Source of the DNA: Panopea generosa
Lineage: Eukaryota; Mollusca; Bivalvia; Adapedonta; Hiatellidae
NCBI GenBank assembly: GCA_029582155.1
Contig: CM055897.1
Location: 14,498,482-14,562,481 of the forward strand
Length of the DNA: 64,000 bases
Direction of reading: 5' to 3'
Both the position numbers and the translations under genes were made by a program. Positions 27,201-39,200 of the stretch are shown here, piece after piece (the stretch's first letter is position 1; the number at the start of each line of letters is the position of its first letter). The notes beneath the pieces are model-generated. The model did no database searches and was not told where the DNA came from. It saw only the letters and a program-made list of their open reading frames with translations.

Positions 27201-30200
27201 AACATTATATATTATGGGTATTCTGTTCTATAGCTTATATTGTATTTTGTCTATGTAGTGTTAAAGTCTTTCATTTTGTTGAAACACTTAACTGTGGGCC
27301 GCGATAAAGTCACTCATTGGCCAGTATTGCGTTATGCTAAAACATTGGCGAATAAAAGGTAAAAACAGATGACCTGTGTAATAGTGAATTTCTCATAGAT
27401 AGACTACAAGGATAAAATTCAACATTATTTCCAAATGGGACCTTCCCCTTTGTGATTCAATAAACTTACCATCATTTACTGAACAGAAAGTAATAGGTGA
27501 TGCATCTTTAAAAAATATAATTAAGTTTAAAATGATAATGAAAGATTTATTTTTCATTTTTAGCTCTACTGTCCAAAGGCCAGAAGTGCTTATGAGATGG
27601 CACGTTGTCTGTCGTCCGTCATCTGTCGTCTGTTAGCAGCACTTTCTCTGAAACCACTGGGCCAATTAAACTGAAACTTCGCATGGGTGTTTCTATTGCA
27701 TAGGAGACTATATAGAAGATTTTTTTTTCGATCTGGAATTCAAGCTGGCCGCCATTACTAAAAATAGTCCAAAACTTAAAAAAATTTTCTTCTCATAAAT
27801 GGCCAAACAGATTTTCAAAATGTTTATGTAGTAATGATGACCAACTATAGTTCTGTTAGATTTGTTCAAATGGTGTCCCTAGGGTAAAAAATGACCCTGC
27901 CCAGAGAGTTCAATAAGCGGACACATGTCAATATAATATGATATTTTTTTTTTTTTTTTTTAAATGGAAATAATTTTGCCTATATCTTCACTAAAGCATT
28001 GTTAGGTAAAGGAGGTTAAGATTTGTAAAAATGACTGGGTTCCCATGTCTTAAGGGGTCAGGAGGGGCCCCAAAAGGGTAAAAATTCAGAATTAGTAAAA
28101 TTGTTTTCTTAAGAACCGGTATGTCAGTTTTATAATATTTGATATAAATTATCCCTAAGTGTAGGGGTTTGATTGCAGATAATAATTTAGGGGTTAAAAT
28201 ATATAGGGGCCCTGAAAGGGGACTTAGAATTTTACATAGGGATACTATGGGAAAACAGAAAATTCTCTTTTTTTTTTCATTTATTCTGAAACTACTAGCC
28301 TAATTAAACTGAAACTTCACATGGATGTTTCTATTGCATAGGAGACTATACAAAAGATTTATTTTTTCTATCTAAAATTCAAGATGGCCACTGTTACTAA
28401 AAATAGTCCAAATCTTAAAAAGTCTTCTTGTCATGAACGGTCGAACAGATTTTCACAATGTTTATGCAGTAATGATGACCAACTATAGTTTTGTTAGATT
28501 TGTTCAAATGGTGTCCCTACAGTTAAAAATGACCTGCCCCGATGTTTCTATTGCATAGTAGAATTTCAAAAAGTGCCAGGGCCACTATGAGTCAGTAGAG
28601 TGTCCTCAGGCCCTCTTGGACCTCTTGTTAACTAAATTACCATTGATTTGAAATTGCAGATCCCCCAAAACATTACAGAAAACAATATTTTAATGAAATC
28701 AAAACAAAATTTTATGCACATACTATTGGAGGACCTTGACCTCGTCATATGGGCTCACATGAAGCGATATGTTTCATTTGAAACATCATAAAATGCACTG
28801 CAATTTTAAGTGGGAAGATTATTTTAGTCTTACCTGGGTGGGTAGACCATGTTGGGAAGTTATCTCCAATATAGTATTTGTCATGTTTTCATAGATATCA
28901 TTTTGTCAGTCGGGGACCAATTTTACCTTTACATTACATGCTGGAATTTTTTATTTTATTTGCCTATGCTGAAATTTTGGAAAAATCTAATCTACTTCCT
29001 ATTAAGAATATAATTAGAATTGCCACTTTCTCTCATTCAAGTAACACTAATGCCATTTCAATAAAGATAACTTTTTCAGAACATTTCAGAAAAAAAAGAG
29101 GAAAAAAAATTAGCATCCAATATGGTAGCATTTAGCTCTATTGTGTATAGACCAGAAGGGTTAATATGTTTATACATAGGAAATATTGTAATGACCCTCC
29201 TTATCATTATAGGCATTAACTCAGATTATTATCATTTCAGTTTATTTCTGACAAGGCCATGAAAATAAGACATTTTAAGTTTATTTTACTATACCTATCC
29301 CCCTCCCCTCCTCTCCCTCAAAAAAAAAAAATGCACATCATTCTTTGTAGGGGCCTCTTGTTATATCACATTTAAATTAGAGTTAAACATGTTATATGTA
29401 TGTATATAACAATTTACCTGAGGCAGACTGATTATCCAATCAGCGATCGATATTGGTTGCTATGTCACCATTTTATTTAGACATATAAACTGTTTCTAAG
29501 CAAACACTGCATTGTATTTACTTGGACAAACAATCCCACGTGGTCAGTGAGTTCTCACAACAGGTTTTCTGTCAGTAAAGAATTACAGAGGTGTACATCT
29601 TTACTGTTTCAGCTACTAACAGCGACGGGAACTGCAAGATTGCCAAGACACGGACCTACCGAGGCCAGCTCACTTACGCAGCAGTGTCCGGAAAATGGTA
29701 TGTTCACTTAAGTATATTTTATAAGCACTATGTTAAAAAAAAATATTTACAAATGGCGATTACAATAGATATGAAAAGTTGATGCAATGCAACTTGGCCA
29801 AAATTCACCAGTATAAGCTTCACTAAAAACTATAAAAACTTGAGTGTTAATGTTTGTATAAAGGCCTTGAAGTTTGTTAAAGGGTCTTCCTTGGCTGAGC
29901 AGTACAAATTGCAGTCTCAGTATCGCTTACTGCTCACTTATTAAGTTAGAGGTCCAAGTCCTGCTTGCTCAAAAAAAATGGAAAAGTCTGCCAGGCACTT
30001 GGGAAGACCAGTGGTTCTATTTAGATTCATTCTGTGGTCTTCCTTCACCAATAAAACTGGATATGCCCTATTTAACCTAAAATGTTTTGAAAATGGCATT
30101 AAACTCCATTCAAAACAAATAAAATTAAAAAATTCTGTTTTGCTTAAACTAGTATCTATTTCTGCATGCTTTGAGTTTTTAAGTACCGGTATATACTTAG

Positions 30201-33200
30201 CTGAGTTGATGCTGATGAAACTTGGTCCTGGTTATTTGGTATCATTAGTCTGAAGAAACAAATAAGAGCTTTATCTGTTCGTGTATGGTTACCATTTCCT
30301 CATCTTCTACAGGTACTATGAATGTGAAATGTTGACAACAGGGTACATGAAAATAGGTTGGGCAAAGACATCAGCCGAACCCTCCATGGAAATCGGGTTG
30401 GATGGGACCTCGTATGCATTTGATGGACATGGTGTAAGTAGTAACAAGCATACCTCATATGTCAGAGGAACAGAAAAACTTGAATATTATTTAGTTTCGA
30501 AGAAATATATAACAATAATTTGGATTTATTTATTTGATACTAAAACATTTTTTTGCATCAAATACAAACGATTCTCCATGATGTTCTGTTAAAAATGATT
30601 TTTTTTACTGAAAAATATTTTTGTTCGCTACAAATTCTCGTTTTCTATCACTGATGTGATTAAACCCATGAACTTTGATTGGGTCCAACCATAATTCTTA
30701 TATTGGCCATGAAAATGTGGACAGACGGGTTTCCCTGTGTGTTCCATTTTCTAATTTATACTATGTTTAAATTGAGATGTTCACAATAACAGTTTATTGT
30801 AAAAAAATGAAAAATATTTTCTTGATGAATTTAGGCAAGGAAGTGGAACATGGGGGCAGAGTTTTATGGCAAGACTTGGAAAACTGGTGATTTGATTGGC
30901 TGTATGCTCGATCTCCATGACAAGACCATCAGTAAGTCTCCCTTCTTTTTTCTATTTGTAAATTTCTCTTCTACTTCATACATAATACAGTAAACAGATA
31001 ACCAAATAAAGCTCACTGTGTGACTGCTCACTGGGATATTAAAGGAAGAATACCATGATTTTTCGAAAAATTTAAATTAGCCAAATAACATTTTTTGCTT
31101 GCTGGGACGAATGTCCAGGAAAGCTGTTGCTATAACCCCGGCATCGGCGTCATCTGTAGACACCCAGGTTAAACTTTTGCATGGGTGGTGAGTTTTATCC
31201 CATAGATGAGTTTTGTTGTCTTCTGACAAACTCTTGTTTACCAATATATCAAGCCCACTCATTCTATTGTGTCATAAGAATATTTTTTGCAAACATTCAA
31301 AACTGATTTATTGAAAACAAAATTCTTCCCTAGGTTAGACTAATATAGCTATGCAACATATTTTGTGATTTTTTTAGACAAGTCAACATGATTTCTTTTT
31401 ATTTCAGTTTGATCTGTCATATTGGTTTACTTAATGTAGCATTTGTTTCATCTTAGAAAGAGTCTTAAAGACAAGGAGATGGTCATCAAGTAGTAGTACT
31501 TATATGCTATATATCTTAAGAATTATTAATTTCATCACTACAATGAAAATACCATATTTTTATCATGTTTTAATGGATTTGAGATACAAATCATTTGTAT
31601 TATATATCTTGATGATGTTAGATGCTTTGAATACATTTTGAAAATAAATTTTATTTTTAAGATATTAGCCTTTCCACTCTTCAGTTAGAAAATGTTTTAT
31701 TGTCATTTATACACTGTTCATCTACATTTATATAATTCCTGAAAACAAATATTATATTTCAACATGGGGTAAAAGATAAATACTTTCTGTTCTCCAGCCT
31801 TCTCTCTAAACGGAGAGTTAATGATGGATTCCTTGGGTCAGGAAATAGCCTTCAGAGATATTGAGACAGATGAAGGCTACGTACCTGCGATGACCCTAGG
31901 AGCTTACCAACAGGTGAAGTTGAATTTTGGGCAGGATGTTAACACACTGAAATATTTCACTTGCTGTGGCCTACAGGAGGGTTATGAGCCATTCTGTGTG
32001 TAAGTTGCTATAGATTGATGAATTTGATTTATTCTTTATTTTACAAGATTATAGAGATTTATCATTGAAATATTTTCAATAATTTCAATTTAATATAATG
32101 AAATTATCATCGGTAATTTCTCAGTGAAAATACAATTTTTTTGTTTTAGTTAAATATTAATGAAATTTGGGTTATACTAAATTAATTTTGCTTGATGGTG
32201 AAGAAAGCTCTGGTAGAACGAGTACTGAGTCACCGTGCAGTTTTTTTTTGAGAGGCATCCTGTTGAGTCGGGGATCGAACCTGCAACCTCTGGCCTGAGC
32301 AGTCAACACTCTATCCATTACACTAACACCCTGTTTCAATAAAATTTCACTTGTGACCTCTGACGATTATATGCTCACTTATGTCACTCATCGTCATGAC
32401 TGTTTATACAACCTCAGTGCTCTTTTTTTATGTAAGGCCATCCTTAAAAAATAAATTGTTTGCCGTGCTCCTACCTAATCACTCAAAATTGCCGCTACCC
32501 AAACTTTTTTATTGACTTGTAAATGCATTAAATAATGATATTTTATCTCGTAATCACCAGAAATGATATTCTCACTCGTGTATGACTTTTGGTGATCACT
32601 TGATGATATATAATTTGATTTTACACCAATCAAACAAATATTCTTTACATATTGGTAAATTTTAAAAAAAAGAAGATGAGTATATTGGGACAGTGTAACA
32701 GTTATAGGAATTAATGTTATTTTAACAAGTCATTTATACTGAATGATGATAGGCTTACATTGATGTGGTGTTCTGTTCTATAAAAATTAGTAATGAATTC
32801 TCATGTTTGCCTCTATAGAAATGGTCTTATGTTTTCAGTTGATGTATTGGATTAACCTTTATTACTAATTGTTTATTGTCTTTCAGTAATATGACACGGC
32901 CAATGACCCTGTGGTACACTAAAGATCTACCGAGGTTCGACTCTGTCGGTGGATCCCACCCCAGTCTGGGTGTGTCTCGTATACCTGGAGGGTAAGTTGT
33001 GGTAAATGAAAAAAAATAAAAAAATATTTTTTTAAATGTTTTTAGTTTTCATAATCTCGAAATTTTTTAATTTAAAAAAACATAATGAGAGAGATTGCTA
33101 ATGAAAACAATAAATTTGTGGCTCTTGCTAATTAAACTGCACCTTATTTTTCATGTTACTGTAGCGCCAGTGTAGCACCATGCTTAAAGGTGATTTCGAA

Positions 33201-36200
33201 GACATTTGGAACTCTAGAAGATGTGAAGTTGGAATATCTTCGTCTGAGTTTGCCTGTCAAATGTAAAGATGAATTCATCATCAGGTAAGTATAGGACTTT
33301 TTCTACAAAACAATTGCAAACTTATTTTCTTTTTTTTTTGCTTGTCTACACAAATCTTAAGGTGAGCTAAGGCTGATTGCCTGTACCGTACAGGATAAAC
33401 CCCCATTTTTTATCCTAACCAAACTTACATAGTAGTTATATATAAAGTTGTAGGTGGGGAATATTAGTTTCACCATGTGCATCAGTATTTCTGTCCATCT
33501 GCTTGTTTGTAGATGAAGTCTTTTCTAGCAGGTAATTCATTCCTTCCTTAATGAACAGATCTCTTTTATTATAACCAGTCTGTGACAGGTTGTTTAATTA
33601 ATGTGCATTAAATTTTAGAATAGTATATTACCATTAGAAACATGCAAACAAATTTATTTTATAAATATCTGTTATCAACCAGGGACAGGATGAGTTCCCA
33701 ATTGGCCATGGAGCGTCGAATGAATCTTGAAAACATTCGACGTCGTCAGATGGACATAGAAGAAGAACAAGATGGCGGTACGGAGATGGGAACAGAGAAT
33801 TACAGTGACGCCAACATGAGTGATGCCTCTGTAGAAAGGGGCAGCAAGGTTATAGCAGGTATGTGAGATATGTTTTAAGAAATGTTTGTTATGGGCTATG
33901 AATCTATTTAAAAGTTTGTTCTAAACCTATTATGCATTGCATATTTCATTAATTATCTGCATGCTACTTTTATTGAACATCATTGCAAGAAAGATAATAT
34001 GATAGAACGAGTAGTATCCTTTCACAAAATTGCAAATATTTTATCCTGAATTGCATGAACTTTTTTCTTTCTTTTTTTTTTTTAAAAAAACAACAACAAC
34101 TTGAATTTGGCTTCATAAATCAGATGGTTTTTTAACTCTAATATACATGCAGATCATTAGGTTAAAATTGTTAACAGGAAGTTCTGTTATTGTTCAGCAT
34201 GAACTTACTAACCTCTGTCTGATGAAGAGTTTGCTATAGACTTATCTATCTCCTGCATTGGAGAGTTAATAATCTCCAATGAGTACAAATTGCTACTACC
34301 CTGCATCACCATAATCCTGTAATGACCCTATTTCAACAATACTTAGTTAACAATCTAATACGCATGTGCATGTGAATCAACCCTTTCAACCCTAGATACT
34401 CTTCGACGAATAATCAACAACAACAACAACAACAACAACAATGATAGTGCATCACATGATAGCGGCTCAAACAAGGATGTAAAACCATCTCCTGGGTCCT
34501 CGTCTTCTAAAGACAAATCCTCGTCAAAATCATCCAAGGGGATTAAAAATCATAATAAAGAGTCGTCCCCCAAAACATCTCTCGGAAGTAAAGACTCACA
34601 CCCTGGTATTCTTACAAACGGTACTCACTCAACCAAATCTAGTAGTAAGTATTGCTCTGTTTTACATGTTTAAATATTAAATAAAGAAACAAATAATAGT
34701 GGCAAAGAAAAGAAATTATATTACAATGCTTTTAGATTTAAGGGTATATATTTATCTGAGAATCGATTTGTCTGCACTTTTTGACCTTGCAAGTCATGTC
34801 TTGCCGTAGTGATAAAACCACCGAGTATTTCAGTTCATTTTTATGCCCCTGCCATTTTCAATGGCGGGTGCATATAGTATCACCACTGTCCGTACATATG
34901 TATGAAAATGGTTTCTGACTTATATCTTTAATTTAAATGAATTGATTTAAACCAAATTTAGTGTTTGACTTTACATTCAGGTAATACAAATCAAGTTTGT
35001 GTTTCGTTCTGTTCTGAAGATTTTTGATGGAGTTATGCTCCTTTTTGGACTTAGATTATTGACAAATATCAAGAAATTGGTGACCGCTTGGTATCTGTTG
35101 AAGGATTTGATTCATATTTGGTAGAAATACATGTATGTATGGTGATAAACTACAGCTCAAGTTTGATTTCTTTCAAAATCCCTGCATATAAATTAGGTGT
35201 TCTGGGCTCTGATTGGCTGATAGTTTCCGACCTCTAAAGTCTTTATTTATGGGCCGATTTTGACAAAAATTTATATTTGGCTTTATATCAACAAGACCCA
35301 GGTCAAGTTCGATAATGGATGGAATTGGCACATATTAATTAGGTGATCTTGATTCTGACTGGCTGACAGTTTCCGACCTCTAAAATCTTTATTGATGGAC
35401 CAATTTTGATGAAACTTGATATTTGGCTTTATTGATATCTGCAATGTAGTTACAAAGTGGGGGCATCTGTGTCCCATGAAAATAATTTCTAGTTGCTCTT
35501 AAAGTCAAGGTCAATGTTCAGTCATCACTGGTTATAGTCAGTGTTAGCTAGTTGTTATGGTTCAAGATTAACAACTTTTCCATACATTTTGTAACATGTT
35601 TGTGCCATTGCTTGCTCCAATTATTTTTATACCGCTTCTAACAGTTTAAAAAGAAATGAGTTAGCAAGATTAAATAAGTAAGTACTAACTTGTGAGCTTT
35701 TGCATGACTAACAATATTGGACATATTTGTGAGTTTGATTGTACCATATTAATAAGAGAGAAAAAACAGCTTTTATATGTATTAACTTATTTATCAAATT
35801 TTAGTATTTGAATGTTTTAATGTTTTTCTGATTGACGTTTGTACATTTGCAGTTTGTACTTCATCTCAATGTGTCAAAGTTGTAACACTATCAACATTAA
35901 TTAATATATTAATCCTTTGCTGTCTTTAATGGTCTTTGAGTCTCAAAAGAGCATGTTTTTGTTTAATGAATAAATATAGTACTGGTAATTCATTATAATT
36001 TTTAATACCTTATGTTTTGGATAAAAATAAAAACAGATATTAGAAAAAAATTTAAATTTAATTTTTGTTATTTTAAAAAAAATCATTGATAAATTTTCTT
36101 TATTTAAATATTGTTACTTCCAATGCCTATTTATATTCAGCTTTTAAGTGCTGAAAAAAAAATTGTTCAAATCATTTTGAGATGCAGAATTATAGACAAA

Positions 36201-39200
36201 TTATATAGTAATGTTGTGTTTATAGTGTGCAAGCTCTTTTGAGATTCTGACTAAAATTGCAAACACTTGTACTATTGAGAGTGCTGGTTTTACAGTTGTG
36301 ATGTAATCTATGTATATATTTCATGTGTGTTTCCCTGCTTCTCTCCAACAGATGAAGATGATCTCTCCCTCACAGGTACGCTAAATGTTGTTTATTGTCT
36401 CGGCTTAATCTCCAAGCATGCAATGTATGAATGATTCTTTTGACTGAGAACAAATAAAAGATCACGGGACAGCTGTTGGACAACAGCTAACATTGCCATA
36501 CACGCATGACAGCTTTTATACAACATCTAATGTTGCCTTTTATAATTTGTTCCACAATAAAAGTTTTACTATTTAAATGTTGCTGGAATTATTATATTTT
36601 TTTTATTTCAAGGACACATGACTGTAAACATTCTTAAAGGAATAAAAGCATATGTATTTAATCAATATTTTAATCAAACTTTGTAGGGATAAGTCACAGT
36701 TATACAGACGACACTCTTGATAGCAGACGATCAAAATCCAAGAGTAAATCTCTCCAGAGGGGACACTCCTTGGAGGATAATGTTCCAGACGGAGGACGTG
36801 GAAGACTAAAACCAGCTGCCAGTGAGTCCATGTTATCGGGTGATGGTAGCACCCTGGGAATTCCTGAGGGCAGAAAATCCTCATCTAAACTCTCCCTACT
36901 CGGAGATAAACTAGCAGACGCTACAAGAGCTTTAACCGATAAAGGTGGCAAAAAAAGCAAGACACCTTTTACCATATTTAAGAAAAAGTCTTCAAGGGAT
37001 CCATCCCCCAATGATAGGGGCCGTGCAAGAAGTACGGAGTACCACAGTCTGGATCGTAACAAGACTGGTTACAGGTCTGGTACCGGAAGATCACCAAACC
37101 GGTCATCTACTCTACCAATCACACGTATCAGCGATGAAGCAGACGGCAATGGTAATGCTGGGGGTCCAGTAATCAGCATGGAGGCTCCAAGGGGGATGAT
37201 CCCTTATGAGTTTCAAGAAGCCATGGGAAGAGGCACCAGAGATTTTGCAGGAAGTGAGGGTTCTGATCCAGATCAATCAGATGCTGATCTGTGTGAGCTG
37301 AATGCTTTAGCAGAACATGTGGATGAGTATTTCTATGCAGTGAGGATATTCCCAGGTCAGGATCCTGGCCAAGTGCATGTTGGCTGGATGACTCCAGGCT
37401 TCCATTCCATGGACAAATCATTTGATACAAGAAAAACAAGACATACTGTCGTTTCCACCCTGGATATTGATTACAGAATTAAATCAAGGTACCATTTCTA
37501 GCTTGGTATAAATTACAGTAGCTTATTCCTCCTTCTGCAAGACAAGCAAATCTGCAGGGGAGGGCCATAATAAATGTTGTGAGAACTTTTGGCCCAACCC
37601 CATTGCTGTAAATGGCAAAAACATACGATCAAACTATAAGCAAAACTGCATGGGGGTGAGCCATAATTAATGTTGTGAGAACTATCGGCCCAACCCCATT
37701 GCTGTAAATGGCAAAAACATACGATCAAACTATAAACAAAACTGCATGGGGGTGAGCCATAACTAATGTTGTGATAACTTTTGGCCCAACCCCATTGCTG
37801 TAAATGGCAAAAACATACGATCAAACTATAAGCAAAACTGCATGGGGGTGAGCCATAACTAATGTTGTGAGAACTATCGGCCCAACCACATTGCTGTAAA
37901 TGGCAAAAACATACGATCAAACTATAAGCAAAACTGCATGGGGGTGAGCCATAACTAATGTTGTGATAACTTTTGGCCCAACCCCATTGCTGTAAATGGC
38001 AAAAACATATGATCAAACTATAAGCAAAACTGCATGGGGGTGAGCCATAACTAATGTTGTGATAACTTTTGGCCCAACCCCATTGCTGTAAATGGCAAAA
38101 ACATACGATCAAACTATAAGCAAATCTGCATGGGGGTGAGCCATAACTAATGTTGTGATAACTTTTGGCCCAACCCCATTGCTGTAAATGGCAAAAACAT
38201 ATGATCAAACTATAAGCAAAACTGCATGGGGGTGAGCCATAACTAATGTTGTGATAACTTTTGGCCCAACCCCATTGCTGTAAATGGCAAAAACATACGA
38301 TCAAACTATAAGCAAATCTGCATGGGGGTGAGCCATAACTAATGTTGTGATAACTTTTGGCCCAACCCCATTGCTGTAAATGGCAAAAACATACGATCAA
38401 ACTATAAGCAAAACTGCATGGGGGTGAGCCATAACTAATGTTGTGATAACTTTTGGCCCAACCCCATTGCTGTAAATGGCAAAAACATACGATCAAACTA
38501 TAAGCAAAACTGCATGGGGGTGAGCCATAACTAATGTTGTGAGAACTATCGGCCCAACCCCATTGCTGTAAATGGCAAAAACATATGATCAAACTATAAG
38601 CAAATCTGCATGGAGGTGAGCCATAATTAATGTTGTGAGAACTTTTGGCCCAACCCCATTGCTGTAAATGGCAAAAACATATGATCAAACTATAAGCAAA
38701 TCTGCATGGAGGTGAGCCATAACTAATGTTGTGATAACTTTTGGCCCAACCCCATTGCTGTAAATGGCAAAAACATATGATCAAACTATAAGCAAATCTG
38801 CATGGAGGTGAGCCATAATTAATGTTGTGAGAACTTTTGGCCCAACCCCATTGCTGTAAATGGCAAAAACATATGATCAAACTATAAGCAAATCTGCATG
38901 GAGGTGAGCCATAATTAATGTTGTGAGAACTATCGGCCCAACCCCATTGCTGTAAATGGCAAAAACATATGATCAAACTATAAGCAAATCTGCATGGAGG
39001 TGAGCCATAACTAATGTTGTGATAACTTTTGGCCCAACCCCATTGCTGTAAATGGCAAAAACATACGATCAAACTATAAGCAAATCTGCATGGAGGTGAG
39101 CCATAACTAATGTTGTGATAACTTTTGGCCCAACCCGATTGCTGTAAATGGCAAAACCATATGATCAAACTATAAGCAAATCTGCCCAATCTACAAATAT

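Noticed and set aside
20881..29612. Possible missed or mutually exclusive exon in the 8.7-kb intron
   Set aside because: Exons 20 and 21 join in phase and match the RyR order; I found no conserved RyR-like open stretch with splice sites inside.
36700..37062. Minus-strand 120-codon frame opposite exon 30
   Set aside because: Shadow of the Ser/Arg-rich coding exon; no family features.
37513..39189. 558-codon minus-strand open frame as a repeat-protein gene
   Set aside because: Explained by a 96-bp (32-codon) tandem array lacking a stop in one frame; no promoter, no non-repetitive coding part, and it lies in an intron of a conserved gene.
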